From Methylovulum psychrotolerans (GTDB taxonomy: Bacteria; Pseudomonadota; Gammaproteobacteria; Methylococcales; Methylomonadaceae): 37,299 nucleotides of DNA. This document shows, one piece after another, positions 5,940 through 12,907 of this stretch (position 1 is its first letter; each line of letters opens with the position of its first letter). The notes beneath the pieces are model-generated. The model made no database searches, was not told where the DNA came from, and saw nothing but the letters and a program-made list of their open reading frames with translations. The stretch covers positions 1 to 37,299 of the forward strand of contig NZ_PGFZ01000020.1 of NCBI RefSeq assembly GCF_002923755.1, in the 5' to 3' direction. Both the position numbers and the translations under genes were made by a program.

Positions 5940-8582
5940 ATGTATTTGCCTGATATTAACCAGAAAGTTGTAGGCCGTTTGATTTCTGAGTTTGAAATGA
6001 AAGTGAACGGTAAGTATTTATATGGACGTTGCCCACAGTGTAAAAAACGGGAAAAACTGTGGGCGGGGGTAGAGCAGCCTTGGATGATTCGGTGTAATTC
6101 GGCGGAAAGTTGCGGTTACCAGATCACTGCCAAAGAGCTTTTTCCAGACCTTTACCAAGATTTAAGCAAGCAGTACCGCGCCACCGAGGCCAACCCGAAT
6201 TATACCGCTGACATTTTTATGCAAAATGTGCGCGGGTTTGACCTTGCCAAGATTGCCGGCTGGTATGAGCAAGGGTGGTTTGGGCATCCTGATGCGAACA
6301 AGGGCAGTGCCACGGTCCGGTTTTACCTGACCCCTGACCGCCTGAATTATTGGGAGCGGTTGGTTGATGAGGTGATGTTGTGTCCGGTCGGTGAAACGCC
6401 TGAACCGCGCAAGATGAATTTTAAGGGCAAGTTTGGCGGGCTTTGGTGGCAACCGCCCGGCTTAGTAATTAACGCCAACGATGAAATTTATCTGACCGAG
6501 GCGATTTTAAAAGCCATTGCCCTGAACGTGAACGGCTATAAAGCCGTGTCGTGCATGTCGAGCGGCACTTTTCCTGAGAAAAAAATTAAGGAATATGCGG
6601 GGCGGGGTATCACTTGGATTATCGCCCTTGATAATGACAGCGCGGGGCTGGCGGGGCTGCACAAGTTTGCCAAGGCATTGCGGGTGATGGGCGAGAAAGT
6701 CTGTGCCATTTTATCCAGTGATAACCCTGACATTAAGCAGGATTGGGATGATTTGCACAAGCTGGGCAAGCTGACCGCCAAAGATATGGAGTTATACCGC
6801 CATTTCGGCAAGGTCGAGCTGGCGACCAACTCACGCCAGAAGGCCTATTATTTGTGGTTGCGTGATGATAAACAGCGGTCTTATACGTTTGATTTTGGAA
6901 AGGAAACCTATCAGTGCAAGTTCAACAAGAAAAAGTTTGATGATATGCCTATCCCGATGGAGCAAAACCCAGAAGTTAGGGAAAAATACAAGCGCGATGC
7001 CTTTAACGCCGCCGCCGAGATTAAAAAAGTAGCCACGTTTACGGTTAAGTTTTTGTATTTCCAAAAACCGGAAAATGGCCTAGATGGGCAATATTATTTG
7101 CGGTTGGAGTTCCCCAGCGGCAAAAAAGCCGTGAAATGTGCGTTTAACTACGGCGCGTTTTCGAGCGGTTCTGAGTTCAAAAAAGCAGCGCTCAAAGAGC
7201 CTGGGGCGCAGTTTACGGGTACGACTGCTGTGGTCGATGAAATTTATGGCAAGGGCAACAAGGTACAGTTGCGCGAGGTGTCGGCCATTGATTATGTCGG
7301 CTATGTCAAAGAGATTGGGGCCTACATTTACAACGATTTTGCGGTTGAAAAGGGCAAGGTCATTAAATTGAACAAAGACGACTTTTTTCAACTGGAAAAA
7401 GTGGGCATTAAGACGGTATTTGATGGTAAGCAGAAATTAAGCACCCATGCCCCGCAACCTTTTATAGCCGATTACTTGACTGCGTTTAACGTTAAGGGGC
7501 TGATCGCCTTCGCTTGGTGGCTGGGCTGTTTGTTTGTTGAGCAGATACGCGGCCATTACAGCTACTACCCATTTTTGGAGGTGATCGGTGATGCCGGGTC
7601 GGGTAAGTCGCAGATGGTCGATATGTTGAGCAAGTTGGTGGGCAAAGATGCTGATGTGTTTAACCCCAACTTTTCGACGGCGGTCGGCAAGTTGCGGCGG
7701 TTATCCAGTTTATCCAACTTGCCGGTTATTTTTAATGAAACCGACAACGAAAACGACGATAGCCGGGTACATGGCAAAAAGTTTTTGTGGGATGAGCATA
7801 AGGACTTGGCCGAGGGGCGTATCGGTCGGGCATCGGGGCTTAAGACCAACGACAACAACGTGCGGGAACCCAAGTTTAAGGGCGGTTTGCTGGTGGTGCA
7901 AAACGTACCCGTCCATGCTTCGGAAGCTATTTTGTCGCGGTTTCTGCATTTGCAGTTTGACCGCTCACATCATAGCAATGCGGGTCGGCAAGCGTTGGCG
8001 CGGCTGCAAGCGATGGAGATTATGGACGTTAGCGGCTATTTGCTGGCGACCTTGCGCAAGGAAGGGGAGATCATGACCACCTTTAAAGCCCAGTACAAGC
8101 TTTACGGTGATGAGCTGCGGGCGAATGCGGGCATGAAGACACAGCGGGTGATTGATTTCCATGCCATGTTAAAGGCCTTGATTGATTGCTTAGTGCTGAC
8201 CGTGCCGGTGCCGACGGACGCTATCGCCCAGGCACAGCAAAAGGCTACCGAGATGGCAGTAGAGCGGGAAGTAATATTGCGGCGGGCGCACCCGATTAAT
8301 GAACAGTTTTGGGCTAATTATGAGTATATCAATGATAAGTTTAACCAAAATGACCCGCTGTCTATCCCGTGCCTGAACCACTCAAGCGACCCGACACGCA
8401 TTGCTATCAACTTAGAGCATTGCCGCACAGTGTTCGCCAAACATCAATTAGAAGCGATTGAAACGAAAGAACTGAGGAAGTTTTTAATCGCCAGCACCAA
8501 GCCCAAGTTCGTTGATAAGAATGTCGGGGTGTGGTCGGTGATTGAGCAACGGACTATTAAATGTTGGATTTTTAAAGCCTAG
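5940..8582 (+). CDS. Phage DNA primase-helicase
   Basis: An 880-aa replication protein. The N-terminal zinc-binding unit has C31-x2-C34 with C52 and C58, typical of primases. A Toprim-like region follows, with acidic residues E187 (YLTEAIL) and D231/D233 (ALDNDSAG). The C-terminal half carries a P-loop ATPase: Walker A GDAGSGKS at 550-557 and a Walker-B-like strand PVIFNETDN near 595-603. The domain order is that of multifunctional primase-helicases such as those of P4-type elements, which would start and drive phage DNA replication. The start has no clear ribosome-binding site; the hairpin upstream may affect its expression. No iteron-type origin was recognised next to it. Confidence 0.88.
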   Translation: MYLPDINQKVVGRLISEFEMKVNGKYLYGRCPQCKKREKLWAGVEQPWMIRCNSAESCGYQITAKELFPDLYQDLSKQYRATEANPNYTADIFMQNVRGFDLAKIAGWYEQGWFGHPDANKGSATVRFYLTPDRLNYWERLVDEVMLCPVGETPEPRKMNFKGKFGGLWWQPPGLVINANDEIYLTEAILKAIALNVNGYKAVSCMSSGTFPEKKIKEYAGRGITWIIALDNDSAGLAGLHKFAKALRVMGEKVCAILSSDNPDIKQDWDDLHKLGKLTAKDMELYRHFGKVELATNSRQKAYYLWLRDDKQRSYTFDFGKETYQCKFNKKKFDDMPIPMEQNPEVREKYKRDAFNAAAEIKKVATFTVKFLYFQKPENGLDGQYYLRLEFPSGKKAVKCAFNYGAFSSGSEFKKAALKEPGAQFTGTTAVVDEIYGKGNKVQLREVSAIDYVGYVKEIGAYIYNDFAVEKGKVIKLNKDDFFQLEKVGIKTVFDGKQKLSTHAPQPFIADYLTAFNVKGLIAFAWWLGCLFVEQIRGHYSYYPFLEVIGDAGSGKSQMVDMLSKLVGKDADVFNPNFSTAVGKLRRLSSLSNLPVIFNETDNENDDSRVHGKKFLWDEHKDLAEGRIGRASGLKTNDNNVREPKFKGGLLVVQNVPVHASEAILSRFLHLQFDRSHHSNAGRQALARLQAMEIMDVSGYLLATLRKEGEIMTTFKAQYKLYGDELRANAGMKTQRVIDFHAMLKALIDCLVLTVPVPTDAIAQAQQKATEMAVEREVILRRAHPINEQFWANYEYINDKFNQNDPLSIPCLNHSSDPTRIAINLEHCRTVFAKHQLEAIETKELRKFLIASTKPKFVDKNVGVWSVIEQRTIKCWIFKA

Positions 8583-8594
8583 AGAGGGCATTTT

Positions 8595-8900
8595 ATGAAA
8601 AAACGTGTTGTGGTAACGATTACAAAAATACTTGATATTGATATTAATGATAAGAATTTAACTGATGAAGAGTTAGATGATTTTGAAAAGTCGATGTGGA
8701 AGTTAGAAGATTATGATAGCCGTGAGGAAGCTTTATTTTGCTTTGTGGCTAGCCAAGTCGCCCAGTTTGATGAACATCATATTGATTGTGTAGGCCGTGC
8801 TATTGATAGCCGCCATTCTGAAAATCAAGTTACTGCCCCAGAAGTAGTTTTTATTGAAATATCAGAAGAGATAGAAGCGAGCATAATTCTTGATTGGTGA
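8595..8900 (+). CDS. Acidic hypothetical protein
   Basis: A 101-aa acidic protein beginning MKKRVVVTITKILDIDI, with a good GAGAGGG site before the ATG, 12 nt after the primase stop. The N-terminus predicts a beta strand followed by an acidic segment (LTDEELDDFEKS) and a His/Cys-containing middle. No family recognised. Coupling to the primase gene suggests an early role. Confidence 0.55.
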   Translation: MKKRVVVTITKILDIDINDKNLTDEELDDFEKSMWKLEDYDSREEALFCFVASQVAQFDEHHIDCVGRAIDSRHSENQVTAPEVVFIEISEEIEASIILDW

Positions 8901-8966
8901 TAATGGCTAGTGGAAGTTGCCAAGCGTTGTGTGCCTGGCTGTTAACTTAACCTTTTGGAGATAACG

Positions 8967-9026
8967 ATGCTTTACCTAACGCTGATGACATTAATTGTGT
9001 GTATTACCATTATTGTCTGTGATTGA
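8967..9026 (+). pseudogene. Truncated duplicate of the start of the next gene (19 codons)
   Basis: ATG at 8967 reads MLYLTLMTLIVCITIIVCD then TGA. Its ribosome-binding site and first 15 or so codons nearly repeat those of the gene at 9066 (MLYLMLMTLIVCTTAIVLY), with a period of 99 bp. It keeps a good GGAGATAACG leader. It may be a decayed tandem copy or a translated hydrophobic mini-peptide. Confidence 0.6.
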
Positions 9027-9031
9027 AACCG

Positions 9032-9055
9032 CCTAGCATTATGCTGGGTTTATTT
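9032..9055 (+). terminator. Weak hairpin between the duplicated segments
   Basis: CCTAGCA and TGCTGGG pair (one G-T pair) around the loop TTA, followed by TTTATTT. A weak intrinsic terminator is possible. It separates the short duplicate from the full-length gene. Confidence 0.35.
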
Positions 9056-9065
9056 GGAGATAACG

Positions 9066-9314
9066 ATGCTTTACCTAATGCTGATGACGTTGATTGTGTG
9101 TACTACGGCCATTGTGCTGTATTGGATGCGCACCCGGCCTAAAACCGATTTGATAAAACTGGATGATGCCCGCTATTTGTCGTTGTCGGCGGTTTCTGAG
9201 GTGCTGAGGAATAACGGGGTGCTGATGATGACGCTGAAAGATGGGCGGACGGCGCGGGTGAAGGATGATAGCGGCAGAATCCTGCGGGAATTATCTAAAC
9301 GTAAATTAAATTGA
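9066..9314 (+). CDS. Small membrane-anchored protein
   Basis: 82 aa from the ATG at 9066, which has GGAGATAACG directly upstream; the in-frame TTG at 9054 is less likely. One hydrophobic N-terminal segment (MLYLMLMTLIVCTTAIVLYW) is followed by a basic cytoplasmic-type tail of about 60 residues with a KDGRTARVKDDSG stretch. No family recognised. Its start is duplicated 99 bp upstream. Confidence 0.55.
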   Translation: MLYLMLMTLIVCTTAIVLYWMRTRPKTDLIKLDDARYLSLSAVSEVLRNNGVLMMTLKDGRTARVKDDSGRILRELSKRKLN

Positions 9315-9322
9315 GGTTGGTC

Positions 9323-9592
9323 ATGATTGAGCTTGTCGCCCTTGTTGCAAAAAAACCTGAAAAAATAGGAAATGTTACGCGATATGGCATGGAAGAAAAG
9401 AAAATACCCGTTACTAAAATCATGTGCTGCAATTCGTCGCACCATTATGTTTGTTTAGTGCATGAGCCAAACATTAATGCCCCATTTGATCGGGCTTATC
9501 CTGATGGGCAGGTGTGGGTGAGTTTTTATAAAAAACACAATAAAGACATTAAGTTGCCCGTTTTAAAAAAAAATGAAGCACGGGAGGTTTAA
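9323..9592 (+). CDS. Hypothetical early protein
   Basis: 89 aa from the ATG at 9323, with GAGG 8 nt upstream. The sequence MIELVALVAKKPEKIGNVTRYG then KIMCCNSSHHYVCLVHEP contains three cysteines and two histidines and might bind a metal, but no standard motif is complete. No family recognised. It is tightly packed between neighbours. Confidence 0.5.
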   Translation: MIELVALVAKKPEKIGNVTRYGMEEKKIPVTKIMCCNSSHHYVCLVHEPNINAPFDRAYPDGQVWVSFYKKHNKDIKLPVLKKNEAREV

Positions 9593-9718
9593 GTGAAGCA
9601 ATTGGGTGAATGGTTGTTGGTGGTGTTCTTTTTGACGGTGCTTAGCCAGTGCGGGCGGTTGGTGCCGTTTCCGCCGCGCGAGGGTTACACATCGGTTTTG
9701 CAGGTGTCGCCGATATGA
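9593..9718 (+). CDS. 41-aa hydrophobic peptide with GTG start
   Basis: Begins GTG AAG with an excellent ribosome-binding site (GGGAGG, 5 nt before the GTG). The product MKQLGEWLLVVFFLTVLSQC continues with a Pro/Arg-rich tail. It has one membrane segment; LSQC is near a lipobox, but the Q before the Cys is unusual, so it is probably a small membrane protein. It overlaps the next start (ATGA). Function unknown. Confidence 0.5.
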   Translation: MKQLGEWLLVVFFLTVLSQCGRLVPFPPREGYTSVLQVSPI

Positions 9719-9942
9719 GACAGTGTGTGCATGGGGTGCTGTTGGGTGAGCCTTGCCCGTTGTGTGGGCCTGGGCCACGGCAGGACGGGAGTTTTAAGGG
9801 GCTGATGCCGGATGATGGGCGGGTTTCGGGTGGGGCGGTGTTTTTAGGGGGTGAGGATAAGGCGGAAACGGCGGAAACGATTGTTGTTGTTAAGTCACGC
9901 CGCCACCGTCCGCTGTTATTATCTGAATCTGGATGGGAATAA
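9715..9942 (+). CDS. Small zinc-ribbon-like protein
   Basis: 75 aa from the ATG overlapping the previous stop (ATGA). The N-terminus MRQCVHGVLLGEPCPLCGPG holds C-H and CPLC, which could form a small zinc site, a pattern seen in many short phage proteins. The remainder is Gly- and charge-rich. In-frame codons upstream belong to the preceding gene's region. Function unknown. Confidence 0.45.
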   Translation: MRQCVHGVLLGEPCPLCGPGPRQDGSFKGLMPDDGRVSGGAVFLGGEDKAETAETIVVVKSRRHRPLLLSESGWE

Positions 9943-9945
9943 AAA

Positions 9946-10167
9946 ATGGTTAGTGTAGGAAATACCGAAGGTGAGATGGTCAATCTGTTCATTTTTTTAT
10001 ACAGAAAAGCCAAAGGCGAACAGTTTGATTTTTGCAAAGCGTTAATTGCTGATGACCGCGATTATCGGTTAAGCGGCATTGATTTGTTTGAAGCAAAGGT
10101 AATTTTCAATCTGGTTGATATTATTGAAAGACAACGCATTGCAATTGAAAATTTAACGAATCAATGA
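9946..10167 (+). CDS. Hypothetical early protein
   Basis: 73 aa starting MVSVGNTEGEMVNLFIFLYRKAKG. It is mostly helical in appearance, with a C-terminal amphipathic stretch (IFNLVDIIERQRIAIENL). No family recognised. It ends in an ATGA overlap with an alternative start of the next gene, suggesting co-translation. Confidence 0.5.
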   Translation: MVSVGNTEGEMVNLFIFLYRKAKGEQFDFCKALIADDRDYRLSGIDLFEAKVIFNLVDIIERQRIAIENLTNQ

Positions 10168-10178
10168 AGGTAAGTCCA

Positions 10179-10787
10179 ATGATTGAAATTGTTGATAGCA
10201 AATTAGTGATTAAAGAGCCTGATGGGTTGGATCGGGCGCACTTGGTACGCCGATTTGGTGAGCGGATGAAGGCGGCGCGGGAGTTGAACAATTATTTGTT
10301 GAAAGATGCTTATACGTTGTTCGGGTACAGCAATATGTCCATGTTGTCGAAAATTGAAAATGGCAGTAACGGCTTATCCATTCCGATTTGGTTAGTGGTG
10401 CGGGCTTCTGAGGTATATTTTGTTTCGACGGACTTTTTGTTCGGGTTGTCGGAGGACTGGGAGCGGGATGCCCAAGTCAGCCAAGAGCGGGAGATTACCC
10501 GGCTGATGTCGGATTGTCTTGTACAAATGCGGGCGGCGGAATTAAACCAAGTGCGGACGATTAGCCAACAGATGACCGCTTGCGGCAAGGCGGCGCATAG
10601 TGCCTTGGCGGCCATCACGCGCATTTATACGGCTTTGGAGACGGTGCGCTGTAAAAATGCCCTTTTTGATGAAGAAATGATCGGCGGCGCGGCCTTGGTG
10701 AGCGCCACCGATGAGGGGTTAGCTTTGGCGGCGCAGGCCAAGGCGGCGTTGGCTAAGGCTAAATTTATGTTTGGCAGGCAGTCCTAA
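10179..10787 (+). CDS. XRE-family transcriptional regulator
   Basis: About 202 aa from ATG 10179, preceded by AAGGTAAG; an upstream ATG at 10164 is possible. Residues about 24-80 form an XRE helix-turn-helix: RFGERMKAARELNNYLLKDA, then SMLSKIENGSNGLSIPIW, then STDFLFGLSEDWERD, which is the usual end of this domain. The C-terminal half is helical and Ala-rich, probably for oligomerisation. As the last gene of this run it may control early or middle transcription. It is a third DNA-binding regulator besides the CI-type and BcepMu gp16-like proteins. Confidence 0.75.
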   Translation: MIEIVDSKLVIKEPDGLDRAHLVRRFGERMKAARELNNYLLKDAYTLFGYSNMSMLSKIENGSNGLSIPIWLVVRASEVYFVSTDFLFGLSEDWERDAQVSQEREITRLMSDCLVQMRAAELNQVRTISQQMTACGKAAHSALAAITRIYTALETVRCKNALFDEEMIGGAALVSATDEGLALAAQAKAALAKAKFMFGRQS

Positions 10788-10839
10788 AAATAAGGGGATA
10801 GGCTATACTGGATTTTTAACTTAAAACAGCGGTGATGGT

Positions 10840-11508
10840 ATGAATCGGTTGGTGGTGTTGGCAAGTAGTTTTATTTTAATCGGGTTAGCAGGTTGTGCAA
10901 ACATGAAGTATAAGGGTTGGAAAAAAGTTAAGATTTTATCTGATACCTATAAACAGCCATGCCAGTTGGTCGGACGCGAGGCTACTCCAGAAAGAGGGTC
11001 ATTAGTATTTGCGCAAAAACATGCCATTTTAGCCAATGGTAATACCGTATCTTTTAAATCTATCGACGGTATCCAGACTGCCTTTTATTTTTATTGTGCG
11101 CCGGGCTTGCCGCCTTACACCAAGCGAGATTATAAGGTCACTATGCTGACAAATAAGCTGTATCCAGAGGCTACGTTGTTAGATTTTGAGAAGGTATCCG
11201 CTAAATGCAAGTATGAAGCTCATGCCGCTACCATTGATACTAGCCGCCGCCCTTCCGAACGGGTTTATGTGCCAACCAATAATCTTAGCTTTTCTCTAAG
11301 CCAACAACAGGCCAGTGCTACTGATCGTTTTAACGAATCTTCGCATGAGCTGCATTTACGGGTTGAGCAATCTAATCTTTACAGCGAATGTCTTGCTGCG
11401 CAAGGATTTGCTTATACCTCTTCAGATGCTGAAGCTGATTATTTATTGGTTGAAAAAACCTGCCCAGATTATAAAGAGAAGGCTTGTTTTATTCCCGGGG
11501 GAAAATAA
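10840..11508 (+). CDS. Lipoprotein, possible superinfection-exclusion factor
   Basis: A 222-aa protein with a typical lipoprotein signal: MNRLVVLASSFILIGLAGC, lipobox LAGC with the modified Cys at about position 19. The mature part has several cysteines that could form disulfides in the periplasm (CQLVG, YFYCAPG, SAKCKYE, YSECLA, KTCPDY, KACFIPGG). No family recognised. TATACT at 10804-10809 may be a -10, so the gene may have its own promoter. Lipoproteins placed as extra genes in temperate phages often block superinfection; that is inference here. The start of the secreted HNH gene is 2 nt after its stop. Confidence 0.65.
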   Translation: MNRLVVLASSFILIGLAGCANMKYKGWKKVKILSDTYKQPCQLVGREATPERGSLVFAQKHAILANGNTVSFKSIDGIQTAFYFYCAPGLPPYTKRDYKVTMLTNKLYPEATLLDFEKVSAKCKYEAHAATIDTSRRPSERVYVPTNNLSFSLSQQQASATDRFNESSHELHLRVEQSNLYSECLAAQGFAYTSSDAEADYLLVEKTCPDYKEKACFIPGGK

Positions 11509-11509
11509 C

Positions 11510-11785
11510 ATGAACCGTTACTTAGTATTGTTGGTTATCGTTTTAACCGCCAGTCTTTCGGCGCAGGCTAAAGAGCAAAGAAGCTATAAAGCCAAAGCCG
11601 TTTTTAAATACATGCACCCATGCCCCGCGAACGGCCATAAAAGCGGAGCGTGTCCGGGGTATGTGATTGACCATATTCAGGCCTTGGCGTGTGGCGGGGC
11701 CGATGCGCCGGAGAACATGCAGTGGCAGACGGTGGAGGAAGGCAAGGCGAAAGATAAATGGGAGCGGAAAGACTGCCAACGCTGA
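11510..11785 (+). CDS. Secreted HNH-type nuclease-like protein
   Basis: 91 aa. A cleavable signal peptide (MNRYLVLLVIVLTASLSAQA) precedes a compact HNH core: HPCPANGHKSGACPGYVIDH, then LACGGADAPENMQW and KAKDKWERKDC. The DH and the N of the GGADAPENMQW element are the expected metal and catalytic positions, and paired cysteines probably form disulfides outside the cytoplasm. Members of this small family are common in proteobacterial genomes and prophages. A periplasmic location argues against the DNA-packaging role of cytoplasmic phage HNH proteins. It forms a two-gene unit with the lipoprotein upstream. The start is ATG 11510 with GGGGGAAAA before it. Confidence 0.75.
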   Translation: MNRYLVLLVIVLTASLSAQAKEQRSYKAKAVFKYMHPCPANGHKSGACPGYVIDHIQALACGGADAPENMQWQTVEEGKAKDKWERKDCQR

Positions 11786-11824
11786 TTATCCTGCATTGTT
11801 AGAGAAGTAACTTTTTAAAGATTG

Positions 11825-11853
11825 TTGACAAAAGCGCGGTACAGGTCTACTCT
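11825..11853 (+). promoter_or_regulatory. Sigma-70-like promoter of the C4/CI-type RNA leader
   Basis: TTGACA at 11825-11830, a 17-bp spacer, then TACTCT at 11848-11853. The perfect -35 box and ideal spacing suggest a constitutive promoter starting near base 11860, just ahead of a perfect hairpin and the antisense-RNA region. It would drive the leader and the second Bro-N gene. Confidence 0.65.
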
Positions 11854-11857
11854 TTTC

Positions 11858-11882
11858 GAGCCGCTGCAAAAAACAGCGGCTC
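11858..11882 (+). other. Leader hairpin at the expected transcript 5' end
   Basis: GAGCCGCTG and CAGCGGCTC are perfectly inverted (9 bp) around a 7-nt A-rich loop. There is no T tract, so it is not a standard terminator. As the first structure of the transcript it may protect the 5' end or guide processing of the small RNA. Confidence 0.6.
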
Positions 11883-11886
11883 AGAG

Positions 11887-12060
11887 GTGAGATTCTGACT
11901 TGTATACACGGTGCTACGCGCACCTACTGCGCTTTTTTTGTGCCTGTCATTTTGTAATGGCGGGGCATGATTAAGGAGGACGGCTTTATGCCCGCTGGTT
12001 ATCCGTGTAACAGTGATCTCACACCTTCTGATTATGTCCCCGCCGCCCAACTGGTGAGAT
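11887..12060 (+). ncRNA. C4/CI-like antisense immunity RNA region
   Basis: The sequence GTGAGAT occurs at 11887-11893 and 12054-12060, and its exact complement ATCTCAC lies between them at 12016-12022. This is the seqA-seqB-seqC order of the P4 CI RNA locus. A second complementary pair is GGCGGGG (11959-11965) with CCCCGCC (12038-12044). A further hairpin pairs 11960-11968 with 11988-11995 and holds AAGGAGG (11973-11979) in its loop. In P4 and P1 a short processed RNA from such a leader pairs with flanking targets and ends transcription or translation of the downstream kil, icd or ant genes. Here the downstream gene is an antirepressor, as in P1. Exact RNA ends cannot be read; a span near 11950-12045 is my guess. 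In-frame codons from ATG 11988 run through the region into the Bro-N gene, as for Icd/Ash-like leader ORFs. Confidence 0.65.
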
Positions 12061-12098
12061 GGTTGACGGTGGTTTCTAAATTTTTAACGGAAACTATT

Positions 12099-12671
12099 AT
12101 GAACACTTCAAATTTTAGCTTAACTGCTAACCCCTTTTTTTTCTCCCTGTCCGCTGTCAGAACTGCCCTAGATGCCGATAATAATCCATGGTTTTGCGCC
12201 AAGGATGTTTGTGCTGTCTTAGGAATTGAATGGACAGGTCATACGCTCGATAATATGCCTGAATCATGGAAAGGGGTGGTAAAACTTACCACCCCTTCTG
12301 CCCATGACGGACGTGGTGGCGGTTCGTAAGATACCTATTTTGTTAACGAAGCAGGCCTATACCGCCTTGTCTTCCGCTCCAACAAACCACAAGCCACCGA
12401 GTTCGCCAATTGGGTCTGTGCCGAGGTGTTGCCCACTTTGCGCAAGCAAGGCTTTTTCGGCACCTTAAAGCCCAAAGACTATTTGGCCGTGACCCGCCAG
12501 ATCAACCAACTCACCCGCCAATTGGTCAACAGCAAAAACGTGTTTGAATGGAAAACCTTGCTGCCGCAATTGCGGGTGCTGCATAATCTGGCGGGGTCGG
12601 CCATGCCGGAAGTGGCCTTGGTGACCGCCGATTTCGCCCAGTCTGATTTGTTTGTCGGCGGTGTGTCATGA
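12099..12671 (+). pseudogene. Second Bro-N antirepressor, interrupted by in-frame TAA
   Basis: From ATG 12099 the frame reads a Bro-N start (ALDADNNPWFCAKDVCAVLGIEW, then MPESWKGVVKLTTPSAHDGRGGGS) to a TAA at 12327-12329. The same frame continues DTYFVNEAGLYRLVFRSNKP, ANWVCAEVLPTLRKQGF and a helical C-terminus to 12671. Only the one stop breaks the domain; relatives usually have Gln or a similar residue there, so a CAA to TAA change is likely. The N-terminal part could also be translated from ATG 11988, which has a stronger AAGGAGG site. A 12-bp perfect hairpin (12271-12297) lies at the KGVVKLTTP codons. If truncated, the product is about 76 aa and probably inactive. Confidence 0.8.
12271..12297 (+). 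repeat. Hairpin inside the second Bro-N gene
   Basis: AAGGGGTGGTAA and TTACCACCCCTT are perfectly inverted around the 3-nt loop AAC. It occupies the same domain position (KGVVKLTTP) as the three hairpins of the first Bro-N gene, though the stem sequence differs. Confidence 0.85.
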
Positions 12672-12844
12672 GCGCGGCCCCCGTTGACCAAGACACCATC
12701 GACAACAACCTGCAAAACGCCAAACAGATTTTGCAGTTGGTGAAGGACTTGGCGTTGCCGGAGAAGTACGATGATGGGTATGTGTCGGTGAACCGTGAGG
12801 GTTTGTGGGCGTTAAGCGAGGTTTTGCTTAAGCTAATGCCGTAA
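12668..12844 (+). CDS. Small hypothetical protein coupled to the Bro-N gene
   Basis: 58 aa: MSAAPVDQDTIDNNLQNAKQ, then LVKDLALPEKYDDGYVSVN and WALSEVLLKLMP. Its ATG overlaps the TGA of the Bro-N frame (ATGA), so its expression would normally depend on translation of the full antirepressor frame. The upstream TAA may therefore reduce it. Helical; no family recognised. It is followed by a terminator. Confidence 0.55.
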   Translation: MSAAPVDQDTIDNNLQNAKQILQLVKDLALPEKYDDGYVSVNREGLWALSEVLLKLMP

Positions 12845-12852
12845 GGCGCAAC

Positions 12853-12879
12853 GGGGCGGCAGGGATGCTGCCCTTTTTT
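12853..12879 (+). terminator. Intrinsic terminator after the Bro-N unit
   Basis: GGCAG and CTGCC pair around GGATG, followed by C and six T. It closes the transcription unit that starts at 11825. Confidence 0.6.
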
Positions 12880-12907
12880 GTGGTTTTTTTGATGGTGGGG
12901 GATAGTC

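Noticed and set aside
11510-11785. HNH protein as the packaging-associated nuclease of cos phages
   Set aside because: It has a clear signal peptide and cysteine pairs and lies far from the terminase, so an extracytoplasmic role fits better.
12327-12329. Stop-codon recoding (TAA read as an amino acid) across the genome
   Set aside because: Many genes here end correctly on TAA with tight overlaps to the next start, so general recoding is not supported; a single nonsense change is simpler.
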